From Adineta steineri (Eukaryota > Rotifera > Eurotatoria > Adinetida > Adinetidae): a stretch of DNA of 64,000 nt. The position numbers were made by a program, and so were the translations under genes. The notes below the pieces were generated by a model, which searched no databases, was not told the origin of the DNA, and saw only the letters and a program-made list of their open reading frames with translations. Shown piece after piece: positions 27,501 through 39,672 of the stretch. The stretch is taken from positions 626,127-690,126 of the forward strand of contig CAJNOI010000032.1 of assembly GCA_905250115.1 (NCBI GenBank). Direction: 5' to 3'. The number at the start of each line of letters is the position of its first letter. Position 1 is the stretch's first letter.

Positions 27501-30359
27501 AACCAATTGCGTAAGTAATAGTATATTTTATAATCATTTAAATATCTCGTTATATGTAAAAGGGGATGATGTCAGAATATCGAAAGAGGAAATCTCAAAG
27601 AGCTCGATGATCGACAGATAAAGTTTCGAAAAACCATCTTCAGGGTGTGGGCGCCGGTGTGGATGTGGGTATCATATCTATGGTAACCACACCGATACTC
27701 ACACCCTCAAGATGCTCTCTGATTATTTTCTAGCTTTACCCAATTTCGAGCTTTTACATTTTCAAGATTTTTGCTTTCGATATTTTGAAGGTAATCCTGT
27801 AAAAGATCTAAAATACTGCGCTTTTCAGGAATTAAGAATTTGTGAGACAGGTTTATTAGCTATAATTTTGGAGAATACAAGTTTTTACTTTAATTTATTT
27901 TATTATTTTAGCTTAAAATTATATCCATTAATTGAACAAATTGTAAAACTTTATCCTCAATCAATTGTTTATCCATTTAAATTAAGTTATGAAACTTTAC
28001 AATATTCTATAACTGATCCAATATTAAAACAAAATCTTGAATCAATTCATCAGAAACTAGATCATTATACTCCTCTTGTTAATGAATTTATTGAAGCATT
28101 AAATCAATTAAATCCTCAACAACAATTTGATGCATGGTCAAAAGAACTTTTTCATTTCTTAGGTAATGATCCACAAATAAGAGATATAGAACAACTTAAA
28201 TCTCATTTAATTAAATTTAAACAAACACTTTTTTCTGATCCTATTAATCCTGATGAAACAACTGATGATCGAATGCAGGCTAATGAAATAGATCAATCAA
28301 AAACTAAAATAACATCAATACGAGTATTATTTAAAAATGCTGTTGAAAAAGAATTTGATGATTTATTTGGAAAGAATGGAGAATTATTTTCAAGTATATC
28401 ATTAGGTGATACACGTTTAACATTAGGAAATATATCATTAAAATTAAAAACTATTATACAAGATAAAACAAATATAAATGATTATTCAACATGGTTTTCA
28501 TCAACATTTCAACAACAAAATCGTACATTAGATAAAACATCACTACGTGAATTAGAAATTCCAGGTCAATATACAAGTAAAAAGAAACCATTACTTGAAC
28601 ATCATATTAAAATTGTTGGATTTGATGAAAAACTTTTGGTACTTCATTCATTACGATTACCAAAACGTATAACAATACGTGGACATGATGAAAATGATTA
28701 TCGATTTTTAGTTAAAGGTGGTGAAGATATACGACAAGATCAACGTATTGAAGCTTTATTTTCTATTATGAATGATCTTTATGATAATGATCCAAATTGT
28801 AATCAATCAAATTCAGCTCATATTGCTATACGAACTTATAAAGGTATAAAAAATACTTTAATCATTTGATATACACCTGACTAAGTTATTGCTTATCCTA
28901 TGTATTGAATTCATTAGAGTAAAAAAGCGAATAGTTAGATCAATTGTTCATCTCGAATATAGTACATTTCACTTACCATATATTTCTTAGACAATTTAAG
29001 ATATAATAGAATAAAACATATGATTATTTTAGTAATTCCAATGTCATCAAAATTGGGTGTAATTGAATGGCTTGATAATACACGTCCATTAAAAGATCTT
29101 ATTGAAGAATCATATACTGATGGTGAACTTGATATAATTATGAATCAAGGTCAACATCCACGAAAACTTTATCAAGATTATGTAACGAATGTTTATCAAA
29201 AAAAACACCCAACAGCTAAAACAGCAAATAATACATTAATGTATGCTGAATTATTTGGTTTAACCAAAGCTCAAGTTCAAGAAGAATTTAATCAAATCCA
29301 ATCAGTTATACCTGCTGATTTACTTCGACGTGCTTATTATAAAATAGCCAATTCACATGAAGGTTTTTATACATTACGTCGTCAATTTATGACAAGTTAT
29401 GCTGTTCTCTGTACAAGTCAATATATTCTTGGTATTGGTGATCGTCATCAATCGAAGTATGATTAATTTCAATGAGATATATATTTTTAATTATTTCATT
29501 TTTCTTTAGTTTTCTTATTGATACATCGTCTGGTCAAATCATTGGTATTGATTTTGGTTCAGCATTTAATGCAGCAACAATTGTAAGTTAAAATAATATT
29601 ATTTCATAAATAAACAAACAAACGTTTTTTTTAAAGCATTTACCAGTTCCGGAATTAATTCCAATTCGTTTAACACGTCAATTGACTCAATTAATGTCAC
29701 CAATTGGCACAGCTGGTTTATTTCGTGCGACAATGATTCATACAATGAATGCATTACGTGAAAATTCTGATATATTACTTAGTACAATGGATGTATTTAT
29801 CAAAGAACCATTAATGGAATGGATGGTATGTTTTATTAGTTATTGATAAAAATTAATCATTTTCTTTATCTAGGAACATGCAATTAAAACAAGTAAACAA
29901 ATAACACAAAATGGTATAGAATTAAAATAAAATTTATAATGCTTTTCAAATATTTGTTTTTATTTAGAAACAAATCTAATTCGTTCAGATGATACTTATG
30001 CAAAAGATCGAATAAAAAGTGCACGATTAAAATTAAATGGAATTAATCCAGCAGTTATAACAGCGTATGATAAAAGAATAGAATTTTTTGATTTATAATT
30101 TATTGTTTTTTTTTGAAGATCGGATTTAAAACTGAATAATTTTCTTCGTTCATCTAATTTGCAAAAAGCATGTCGTCGTATGGAAAAAATTGTTTTTGGT
30201 GATCAAACTGATAGTAAACGAGCACAAACCTTCATAAAATATGTATCAGATCATTATTACAAATTGTCAGTCGATGAACAAATCGATTGTATTATTGATC
30301 AAGCAACGGATGTTGACATTCTTGGTCGATCATGGGCAGGTTTAGAAACATTTATGTAA
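15502..30359 (+). CDS. PRKDC: DNA-PKcs, DNA-dependent protein kinase catalytic subunit (interrupted by N gap)
   Basis: DNA-PKcs is the giant PI3K-like kinase recruited by Ku to broken DNA ends in non-homologous end joining. More than forty exons can be followed. HEAT repeats fill 15.5-23.8 kb, with collinear family landmarks such as AIRGYG-like GIRGYGIFA, KPKDFE, AVAWDNENHLTFNVPF, SDRQTKITACELLQS and HPNSFKRLGSTLAWN. The exon at 24307 (FENLIDSEHKYTFP) leads into the PQR-like region and the N gap at 24693. After the gap come FAT segments (QWLELAKCYRSLANYDDVRG, TWDDIVTNRS) and the kinase: FRB/N-lobe LEIPGQY and IRGHDEN, nucleotide-binding lysine in FLVKGGEDIRQDQR (28714), catalytic loop GIGDRHQSNF made by splicing 29456 to 29510, and metal-binding GIDFGSAF. 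The FATC tail GRSWAGLETFM ends at the stop at 30357-30359. Catalytic residues are intact. The start at 15502 is preferred to 15412. About 800 residues expected from the family are absent at the gap. Confidence 0.95.
23943..24057. mobile_element. hAT-like MITE 1 in a DNA-PKcs intron
   Basis: A 115-bp element has imperfect terminal inverted repeats: TAACGGCAGCGCTA at the left end and TAGTGGCGGCGCTA as the reverse complement of the right end (11 of 14). It is flanked by GGTCTAAT (23935-23942) and GGTCTAGT (24058-24065), an 8-bp target duplication with one mismatch. No coding capacity. Its base composition is GC-richer than the flanking intron. The 8-bp duplication and GGCGGCGCTA-type end suggest hAT-derived non-autonomous DNA. 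Confidence 0.65.
24076..24238. mobile_element. hAT-like MITE 2 in the same DNA-PKcs intron
   Basis: A 163-bp element begins CAGGAGCGTAGCTAG and ends CTGGGTACGCCCCTG; the ends are inverted repeats matching at 12 of 15 positions. Perfect 8-bp target duplications ATTAATTC lie at 24068-24075 and 24239-24246. Such CAGGGGCGTA-type ends with 8-bp duplications are typical of hAT-superfamily MITEs. It has no coding capacity, sits 18 bp from MITE 1, and is removed with the intron 23776-24306. Confidence 0.8.
24693..24792. other. 100-base N gap inside the DNA-PKcs coding region
   Basis: Exactly 100 N, a conventional placeholder for a gap of unknown size. The exon on the left corresponds to the region around the PQR cluster, just after human residue 2000. 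The exon on the right corresponds to the early FAT domain near residue 2900. The family sequence between them is nowhere in the window. Confidence 0.95.
25988..26352. mobile_element. Third MITE in a DNA-PKcs intron, with GGACCGGAACC-type hexamers
   Basis: A 365-bp insertion lies within the intron 25937-26451. Flanking AGGATCAT copies at 25980-25987 and 26353-26360 form a perfect 8-bp target duplication. Terminal inverted repeats are imperfect (AGGATTCTGCAAA against AGGGATCTACAAA, 10 of 13). Both subterminal regions contain GC-rich near-hexamer repeats (GGGACCGGAACC, GAGACCGAGACC, GACCGGAACTGGGACT). No coding capacity. A hAT-like MITE is the best reading. Confidence 0.75.
27635..27714. repeat. 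Telomere-like imperfect palindrome in a DNA-PKcs intron
   Basis: Arms of 28 bp (27635-27662 and 27687-27714) match at 23 of 28 positions around a 24-nt loop. Both arms begin CATCTT and contain GAGGGTGTG or CAGGGTGTG, then CGGTGTGG. The G-rich strand runs toward the centre, as in a head-to-head telomere junction. It sits in the intron 27511-27911. Confidence 0.8.
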
Positions 30360-30886
30360 ATTTCATTTCTTTCTCTTTCCAATTAATGAAGTAATTTTTT
30401 GTTTCAAATACAGATAATTAAATTGTAAAAATTTTTGTGTGACATTGTGTTCTGTGTTGTTATTAGACTTTTCTTTTCGGTAATTAGAAAATAAAATTAA
30501 TTTACCTGTTATTAAACCGTCGGAGTTATAATATAAAGATAAATGAATCAATCTCATTTTTAAAAACTTCTTCGTGTAAGAATGATAGAATGGATGTTAT
30601 GTTCTATACTGTCATTGTTCTGTTAGTTACTGTATATCGTAGTAAAAAGAAGATCTTATCTACTATATCTTTGCGTATAGTAACGGTAATAAAATGCAAA
30701 AGAATATCGATAAAATACCTATCAATATATAGATTAACAGCTATTTTTGAGAAATTTAGAATGCTATTTTATTTTTCACGTATCATTACAATCTTGTTTA
30801 TTATCTTAACAAACATATAAACGAAATAATTACAAAATATAAGTTGAACAAGACCAAAAATAAGAATTAATTAATTTGAATACTAT

Positions 30887-32350
30887 CTAAACTGCCATTT
30901 GAGTCATTCCTAGAATAATTAATCCTATGATTAAAAAAGAAGATAAAAATGACTTTCATACCAGCACGTTTAAGTCCATAATTAAAACATTTTATCGAAC
31001 AATATCGTTCTTGTACTGGTACAGAAAATGATTGATTAGCTGCTGTAACATGAACTGTAATTCCATTTGCTGATAATTGTCTTGGCACAATAATCTCGCC
31101 AAAATTAGTTAAACATGGTAAAGCACAATGTGCACATGTTTCATAATCAGCTAATAATAAGCATAAAGTTCGAGGAATTATATTAAAATCATAAGGAATT
31201 CTAAAAATAATGTAATTATTTTAAACAGAAAAAATAACAAATTTTTAATTTTACCGATATTTAATAACTGCTCGAAGAGCTAATTCAACAAGTGTGAAAT
31301 TAAAACGTTGACATGTTATACATTTACTTGTTATTAATGGATTTTCAGAATAATAAAATGTATGTAAATGTGCTCCACCACAAGCTAAACCATTTGGAAT
31401 AGCTCGAATTTGATTTGATGCAATATTAAATACTTGTAATTGTCCTAATAAACGTAAGATATTTCTTGGAATAATTTTAATTTTATTTGACATTAAATTT
31501 AAACGGTCAAGTATCGAAATTTTTAATAATGCTTGATCAATTATTTCTATTTGATTTTGACTTAAATCAAGATATTTAAGTACAGGACTTTGAAAATTTT
31601 TTGGTGGAAAAGATTTTAATTGATTTGAACGCATAATTAATGTATGTAAATGATTCATTTCAAGATTTGATGGTAATTCATGAATATTATTATCTGATAG
31701 ATCAAGTGTATGTAAATTTTTCAGGATAAATATTCGACGATCAACAGGTGTACGAAGTTGAGCATTATTAACTATAAGTTTTTCTAATGTTGATGGAAAA
31801 CCTTTTAAAGTTGGATACTCAATTGCTTGTTTAATTATCAATTGAAGTGTTGGCCGTTGAAGTTTTTGAACAGCATTTACAGATGTAGATTTTATTGTAG
31901 ATGGAAGATCATTACCAGTTGAAGCTAGACGAACACTTGATAATAAAGTTTTAAGTGATTCAACATTAGCCTGTAAATTTATTTTTTAAAATAATATACA
32001 ATACAAATAATTATTCATATTACTTCTGATAATTGTATATCATGGGGAGGTACTTTGATTTGAATTGTTGCCATACCATTATTGATACATTTATGTAATA
32101 GGGCTTGAATATTTTCACGAAGCTAAAGTAAAAAATTTGAGTCACGTATTTTTCTGATAGATGTTGTTTATTTAATAAAATGAAATACCTTATATTGTGT
32201 CGTGCTTGTCTCTTTGAAAAGTCGAACAATAAGAACCCATTGATCAGTATTTGATTTTGCAAGACCAATAACACCTTTTGCCGCTTTCAATGTTGATGAT
32301 CCATTTGTTCTTTGTCGATCTTGAATTTTAATTTTACACTCTAATTTCAT
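30887..32350 (-). CDS. LRR1: LRR1, CUL2 substrate receptor
   Basis: The start MKLECKIKIQDRQ at 32350 resembles the N-terminus of vertebrate LRR1 (PPIL5). The first exon ends TTQYK and joins LRENIQALLHK, matching the TRYELRENI region of the family's PH-like N-terminal domain. The exon at 31.25-31.97 kb encodes about six leucine-rich repeats (LHTLDLSDNNIHELPSNL, LKYLDLSQNQIEIID and following). The last conserved exon carries IPYDFNIIPRTLCLLL, which fits the BC/CUL2-box-like region, and a Cys-rich tail (CAHCALPC, CSIKC). LRR1 with CUL2 and Elongin B/C ubiquitylates the CMG helicase so that replisomes are unloaded at termination. A final exon giving KRAGMTQMAV and stop at 30887 is preferred; read-through would stop at 30867. 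The gene converges with DNA-PKcs, 527 bp apart. Confidence 0.88.
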
Positions 32351-34726
32351 TTTTTAATGAAAAATAATTTCAGTTAATTTTAATCATATTTTTCCCTAGA
32401 GAACAATGAATGGATTATAGATAGAAAGAAAAATATTATTGGTTCAAATAAAAATGGTGATATTACATAAACTGAAAACGAAACAAGACTATCAGAGATG
32501 ACACTACTTTATGAGAATATAATTATCAGAAGACACTAATTATACTAACAAAAAATATGTAAAAACAATTCTATTTCATAAATTATGCAGGGCTACGGCC
32601 TAATTGCGTGCAACAATTAAGCCAATTCGTAAAAATTCGATCATCTCATTCTGTATTGTGTTTCCAAAAAGTGATCACTCTTTCATTAAATAGTCGTTGT
32701 AAAATTGAATCATAATATGTGTGTGTGTGATTGGCAAATATAAAAAAAGTGAAAAAAAGAATAATACTTATGAAATATTCCTTACAACATTCCATAAGAA
32801 AGTATACAATGTCTTCTTTTCTTTTCTATACATATATATACACTTTCTCTCGTTTTGTCATATAACCTCGATTAGTTCTTTTGATCTTTTCCTAGTGTAA
32901 GAGTTTTTAAATGTAACACAGGTATTTTCCTATGATATAATCTGTTTTAAAAGATGCTAAAGACAATAACGATGAAGAATAATGTTTTTGTTCATATAGT
33001 AATAGTATGAATGAATAACTATCTCGCTCTATTACCATTACTTTATATTTGTTGGTTGCTTCTTAATTGAAAAAGGGTGACCGTTTCTTGGAAACACAGT
33101 ATAGAATGAGATAATCGATTTTTTTGTCATTCCAAAAAGCGGTCGTTTTCCACTAATTGGCTTAATTTTTTGTCCGCAATTAGGAGGCTACGATTATGCA
33201 GTAAGTTTTCAGTCAATTATTGCCGACACTAGATGAATAGGAACAAAATTCTAATATGTATTATTAAATTTGAATTAAGTATAGAAGTATCTTCGTAATG
33301 ATAGAGATATAAAACAATATATAGTCGAGGAAGATTCAGTTCTGTCATATATATATATAACACTTTGATTTAAATAGATTAAATCGTTATTATATGCTAT
33401 ATTCGTATAAGATTATGTTTTTTCTTCAGAAATAACCTTCACCAATTTTTCCTACATGTTCAACACTTGTATTCAATAGTTAAAAATTCTTTTATAAGAG
33501 GGTTGAAATATCGAGATTAAGTTCTTATTCATATTAATGGACTTAACCCGATTTCTAGTATATACATGCCTATATTTTACCATAAACCATATAATTTCAA
33601 TTGAGTAGTTTGAAAAAAATTTCTCTTTTATTTATACATTGTAACGTCATGAATTGTCATCGAATAATTGAATACTGTTAAATATGAGCTCTTTTATTTC
33701 GAATAGTAGGTACTTTGTTAATTAACTTGAAGTATTTATGGAATAAATTATGTTTTTTTCTGATATATTGGTTCTATCTGTATATCTTATGATTAGCAAG
33801 TTCTCAATAATCAGAATAATTTTATGATATATACTAATAGTGTAGAGACTCATTTATTGTCACTTGAACAATTGTTAGTTTTCACACTTTAAATGTATCA
33901 TTATTCCATAATATTCGCTAAATACTAGCAGTAAGATATGAATAAATTGTAAATAATATTTAGATTATAATTAAAGTAATATTAGAGTCTTTTGCGACTC
34001 TTTTATTTAGAGTATTAAAATGGATGTAGGAGGAAAAGAAAATATAATCTTTTAAGTCTTATTTTATCTTGAGTCAATTCGGGAACATGCCAGTCTCGAT
34101 TTTTATCTATCATTAAGAATACTTAAATCGACTTTAGTTTTGAATTAATACGAAGTTAAGCTGATTTCTTATAATTATATGATCAAAAGATTGATCTAAA
34201 TTAATGAGCATCAATAATGTTCTTTTACTCTTCTTTTCTCTCCAATGATTGGCTAATCAACTATCAAATAATAAATCTTCTTAAAAACAATTAAATAAAA
34301 TTAAAAATTAACAAATATATTTTCAAAAATTCTTAATTATCTATCTACAATAATATTTATAAACTATATAACAATTCTTTAATTATTAATATGGCTGCCT
34401 AGTAACCTATCTGTAGAACATGTGTTGATGGCATGAAATTTTAGTAACATAACGTAGAAACAAACTATTAGTAGTTTAGATCATTTGAAACATGATTCCC
34501 TTTGCAATGTTTTTTATTTTGTTATTTTCTTACATATTAAAAGATCTGTATTCATAGAATTAATATTTTCATTTTAACATTACCTATCACACATTAATAG
34601 AATTCACTCCAAGTCTCTCCGCGAAGAAAAACAGCGTTTTTTTATCTATGCGATGTATCACATTAGAACTTTTTATTGTATTTCTAGATTCTTCCATTGT
34701 AAAAGCATTTCTTCCATAAAAAAATA
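32351..34726. other. AT-rich spacer containing one MITE
   Basis: Apart from the inverted-repeat element at 32591-33192, the spacer between the LRR1 start and the DNALI1 start shows only AT-rich sequence and a (TA)n run near 33349-33359. The promoters of LRR1 (leftward) and DNALI1 (rightward) must lie at its two ends. No further gene is supported. Confidence 0.6.
32591..33192. mobile_element. Long-TIR MITE with 9-bp target duplication (Mutator-like)
   Basis: A 602-bp element is bounded by perfect direct repeats ATTATGCAG at 32582-32590 and 33193-33201. Its ends are long inverted repeats of about 90-115 bp. CCTAATTGCG, AATTAAGCCAATT, ATCTCATTCT and GTGTTTCCAA occur in order from both ends, with an extra block of about 25-30 bp in the right arm. 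The interior has no reading frame. A 9-bp duplication and long inverted repeats are characteristic of Mutator-like elements, so this is probably a non-autonomous MULE. Confidence 0.8.
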
Positions 34727-35765
34727 ATGTCGGTTATTCCACCAACAGGTTCACTTGTACGTTTTGATAATCCATCATTGATAACAGCACAAAATGATAA
34801 AGAACGTAAAGGAGCTGGTGTTAGTAAACAATCAACAGGTTTAGATCAGCAAATGGATGTCACTGGTGGTACAAACTCACCACGATTAGGTAAAAAACAA
34901 TCGATAAAAGATCTGTCATTAGAGGAAATTTTGGATAAAATTCTTCCACCAAAGTAATTATTTTCTATTTATCTGTCTATATATATATATATATATATTA
35001 TACAATTCTTTCAACAAGAATTACAAAAGATCCTAATAATCCCGATTTACTCTATTGTCAACGTATATCATCAACACCAGCGACACGTCTTGATGTTATT
35101 AATTTACAAGAACAATTAGATATGCGTTTACAACAACGACAAGCTCGTGAAACTGGTATTTGTCCAGTTCGACGTGAACTTTTTTCACAATGTTTCGGTA
35201 AATATACATATAATCTACACTTCTTTCAATTGAATGCTTATTTTCTCTTAATAAAAACAAAATTAATTCAGATGAACTTATTCGACAAGTTGCTATTAAT
35301 TGTGCTGAACGTGGTTTACTTCTTTTACGTGTACGTGATGAATTACAAATGACTTTACGAGCCTATCAAACACTTTATGAAAGTAGTGTAGCATTCGGTA
35401 TGCGTAAAGCATTAATGGCTGAACAAGGAAAATCAGAATTAGAACGAAAAGTATGTAATTGAATAGATTCAATAGATGGTTAATATTTTTGTTATGTTTT
35501 AGTTAGTACAACTTGAAGAAGATAAACGTGATCTTGAAAGACAAGTAAAAGAAACAAAAGCTAATGCTGAAGCAGCTGAAAAGAAATTAAATGAACAACG
35601 ACAAGTAGAAGAAAGAAAACATTTGGAAGAAATTAATTTTTTAAAGAAAACAAATCAACAACTCAAAGTCTGATAAATTAAAAAAAACGAAAGAGAATTA
35701 TTTTTATTTTTATAATCTTTTTCTTTTAGGCTCAATTAGAAGGATTAATTGCACCAAAAAAATAA
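34727..35765 (+). CDS. DNALI1: Axonemal dynein light intermediate polypeptide 1
   Basis: Five exons (34727-34953, 35019-35197, 35272-35450, 35503-35667, 35730-35765) join in frame to 261 residues, the usual length for DNALI1/p28. Landmarks are the N-terminal IPPTGSLVRFDNP, then EEILDKILPPK, the highly conserved QQRQARETGICPVRRELF and YESSVAFGMRKAL, a long coiled coil, and the C-terminal AQLEGLIAPKK directly before the stop. The protein is a light chain of inner-arm dyneins in motile cilia and is needed for arm assembly and beating. The fourth donor (GTCTGA) is weak, but splicing there restores the canonical tail. The start is the first in-frame ATG and matches the family N-terminus. Confidence 0.95.
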
Positions 35766-36198
35766 ATAATTATAATAATTCAACTTTATTATATACATTA
35801 TTATTATTAACGAAAACATCAAATATACGCCTCATTTTTCAACATTATTATTTTTTTCTTACTTATCATTCTCTTTCATAAATAAAACAAAATTTGATTC
35901 TTTAAAAAAATATTTTTCTATGATTGATTGAGTCATGCTGGTTTCATTTCAACATCTAACCATGTATAGCTAATAACTTGTATCTAATTTTATTTCTCGA
36001 AACGTTATTATGAAATTTACTAGAATGTTATATGAAAACAACTTGTATGTATATCTATATTACAGATTAGAATTATATGAATCACAGTTTATTTTGAACA
36101 TGTAAACATTTACTATACAATATCAAATAAAAAAGATTTTCAATAAATACAATAAGCAATTCGGAATAAAATTGTTTTAGTTTCTTTGTTCGAATCTA
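35766..36198. other. Short AT-rich spacer
   Basis: The spacer lies between the convergent ends of DNALI1 and the first GPCR. Only AT-rich sequence with AATAAA-type polyadenylation words was seen on both strands, for example near 35880. Confidence 0.5.
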
Positions 36199-37297
36199 TC
36201 ACGTGATCCCATTTGTAATTGGTCGTGGTCCCACTTGTGGATTATGACAATTACCAAACAGTTTATCTATAAAACGATTATGCAATAGTAGTCGTTTTAA
36301 ATCTTTTCGAAATGTAGCAGATGTTAGTATGTAAATATAAAATGTCAGACAAAAATTAGCAAGAACTGATACATAAGCAATCGACATAGCTAAATTTTCC
36401 TTTGCTAACCGAACACTTGATTTAGACCAATACACTGTTACTACAGCATAAACTGAATACATAACAAATGGTATGGTTGTAATAATATAAACGAAGATTT
36501 GAACAAGTACCATAAATAATAATTGATAATCATAACTTTTCTTATTAACCGCATTTGGATGATTTTCTTGATTGATAATTATTGTATGAATTATCTGTGC
36601 ACGATGATTTGCACGATTTTGAAGTTGTTTTACATTTCGAATAGTAACTAAACCAAAACCAGTCATCAAAGCAGGTGTAACAATACCAACTAGGACCGTG
36701 TTATAAACATTAAAAAATATTGCATACGCTTTTGAACCTGGCACACATTGACCTTAAATATAAGCAAACAATTTAATTCAATAATAAATTTCACTTTTTC
36801 AAATTACCTTCAATTATTTTTTGTCCGATAAGAACATGAACAGATACTAAAGACCAAATCATTCCTGCTAGTGAGATCATAATCATAGAAATCTTTATAC
36901 GAGCAAAAGCTCTTCGTCGAACTATTGTTGATGTCATAGCCCATCGATCAATACATGCCAATAAAATATAAGTTCTTGATAATAATGTCATTGAATGTGA
37001 AATATACCACTGGAATTTACAAAAAGGTTTTGATCTACTAGTTAAGTCAAAACCAAATGTAGCTAAAATACGGAATAAAATGACAATATTTATAATCAAT
37101 AAATTAGGCAGAGTTGATGCTAAAATATAAGATGAACAAGAATTTCGAAGATAATTAGGTCGAGTAAGAACTAATATATTGAGAAGTGAACCAATATTTC
37201 CAAGTATGAAAATGATCAAATATCCATAACGTGAAAAGTTTGTTTGAATGGTATTGATTGTAGTTAAGAACGAATCGATTTCAGTTATATTTGACAT
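36199..37297 (-). CDS. Orphan rhodopsin-like GPCR, tandem paralogue A
   Basis: Two exons (37297-36808 and 36752-36199) join in frame to 347 residues. Seven hydrophobic segments are visible. The first loop region has LTRPNYLRNSCSSYILAS, and helix 3 ends ACIDRWAMTS, the DRY-equivalent written DRW. ICL3 is basic with NKKSYDYQLLF before helix 6, and the tail after helix 7 has TFRKDLKRLLL, a probable helix 8. N-terminal NIT and NFS sequons fit an extracellular N-terminus. The short N-terminus and family signatures suggest a class A peptide-type receptor; ligand unknown. It shares architecture, intron position and phase with the GPCR at 38552-39672 and is clearly its tandem duplicate. The start MSNITEI is preferred because the paralogue starts MSNTTAI. 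Confidence 0.85.
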
Positions 37298-38551
37298 TGT
37301 TTATAGAACTAGAAGAAAGAAATAAATGTTGTGAAAATCGGTTCATTTATTTTTATTATATTTAATTCGTGCAGTCTCATTATTAAGATTTGTACTGACG
37401 TCATCGTTAAGAGGATAGAAGTTAAATGATAGAATATATGTCATGCATATTCGTAATCTATAATTCAAAGAAAACATGATTTGTCCTTGGAAAAGGTAAA
37501 TTTTAAAAAAAAGTATATTAAATCTATTTTTGTATTTAATCTGTACTTCACAATGAAAAACTAAGTCAGAATAAATGTCTATTTGAATATTTATGTATGT
37601 GCTATTTTAAGAAGACATTAAGCGAAGGATTATTTTTAAATGTGTTGTATGAGCAAGACTAAATAATTATTTTATATTTGATTGTAAGACTACAAAATAT
37701 TATAATATATTCAAACTGACTGTAAAATCTTTTAACAAGGAAACATAAGGAAAGGTGTATGGAATGTTTCTACGCAATTTTTTTAAATAGATTTTGTTAC
37801 GTGTGTTGTTGAATAATCTCCTTTTGATAACAAACAGTTGATACTAATATAAATTAGAAAAGACACTTAAGCATAACGTATATGTTCTATTGTAAAAGAA
37901 AAAGATGAAGCAGAAGAGTTTATTATAGGTAAAAGTCAGTATACATAAATATAAAAATAATTACTGACAAAACTATATATGGATCAATTTTGATCTTATA
38001 CTTATGGAAAAAATACAAACATTTCTAGACTACAATAATGATCTTTTTTCATTTTAAATTTATACAAAAACAGTGATGTGAGATGTCAATTAAACCGAAC
38101 TATATGTTGTGTTAGAAGAGTCTGTTACTTTTAACCTCGAGTAAAAATCTTGTACTTTGTGTGTTTGTTTGCTTTGCAGTATTCTATCTGTTATTAATTG
38201 ATATAGATAAATAAGAAAACACGAAATATCTCTATTAATTAAGAATAATTTTATATGTCTGCAGATGTTTGCGAAAAAAATACGAGGTATAACAGTTTAA
38301 ACTGTCAATTTATAGAAAACACATACACTACTTTTGTTCTTTTTCTCACATGATTTTTTTTTGAATATACGAGAAAATAACATCCAGCAGTGTATGTAAT
38401 GAGTACTTTCCTCCGGAAGAAGTTCGTCTATATTTCAAATCTTATTTTTTTCCTATAATATTTTTTATTTTCAAAATACATATGCAGATTCATTTGACAA
38501 CAATAAACAAAAAATGATTTGAAAAAGTCATAATAAAATAATTTCTTTATT
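37298..38551. other. Spacer between the GPCR paralogues
   Basis: AT-rich sequence without a supported gene. It must contain the promoter of paralogue A, since both paralogues are transcribed leftward. Confidence 0.5.
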
Positions 38552-39672
38552 TCATTGACGCATATTAACTGTTCTCATTCGTATTTGATCTTGTGTAAAT
38601 GATACATCTTCTATATTTTGGCGATTACCAAATAGAATACTTCTGAAACGATTATAAGATAATAATTGTTTTAAATCTTTACGAAATGTATGAGATGCTA
38701 TTGTATAAATATAAAATGTCGAAGAAAAATTCAAATATAATAATGCATAAACAATATTCATTGAAAACGTTTCAATTGTTGTTTGAAGAATTGGTTTACT
38801 CCAGCTTGATGTGATTGCAATATAAAATGAATATACTACGAATGGTAAATTTGAAATAATATAGACACATTCTTGAATTAAAATCATAAAAGATAATTGA
38901 TAATCATAAGATTTTTTATTTATAGCTTGAGGTTGTACAGTTTGTTCATTGACATTTGCTGTAACTAATATTTGTACACGAGCATGTACACGTTGTTGAA
39001 GATGTCTGACATTACGAACAGTTAATAAACTAAAAATAATCATTAACATTGGGATTATAAGACCAGAAATAAATGCATTAAAAATATTATAAAATGTTGT
39101 GTAATTAGTAGATGTTATTATGCAACGATCTATAATGAAACTTATATAAATTCTGAAAAAAAATATATAATCAATGTCTTACGATTAACAATATCTTGAT
39201 AGAATGGAACATGCATAGTTATTAAACACCATGCTATGATAACAGAAGGTATTAAAATTTTTGGGATTTTCATGTTTGTAAAAGCTCGTCTTTTAACCAC
39301 TCTTGATGTCATTGCCCATCGATCAATACATGCTAGGACAATAAAAATTCTTATTAATACTCCTGCTGCTTGAGCAATATACATTCGAATTTTACAAATA
39401 ATTAGAGATGTTTGTGTTGGATCGATATTAAAAGTATTTAAAATACGTAAAAGAATAATAAAATTAATAAGTATTAAATCAATGAAAGTTGATGCAAGAA
39501 TATAATATGAACAAGAAAGTTGTCGATAATTTTGTCGAGTAAAAATTAAGACATTCAAGAAACATCCAATATTTCCTGCGATGAAAATTATTATATATGT
39601 ATACCGTAAAATATTGTTTTGGAGAAGATTTAAACTAGCAATATATAAATTGATTGCCGTTGTATTTGACAT
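38552..39672 (-). CDS. Orphan rhodopsin-like GPCR, tandem paralogue B
   Basis: Two exons (39672-39183 and 39129-38552) join in frame to 355 residues. The first exon is 490 nt, exactly as in paralogue A, and the intron falls at the same place and phase in the second extracellular region. Shared motifs are LTFTRQNYRQLSCSYYILAS-like sequence after helix 1, ACIDRWAMTS at the end of helix 3, VKRRAF, NKKSYDYQLSFM before helix 6 and TFRKDLKQLL after helix 7. The two proteins have diverged over most of their length, so the duplication is not recent. Role: G-protein signalling at the plasma membrane, ligand unknown. Confidence 0.85.
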
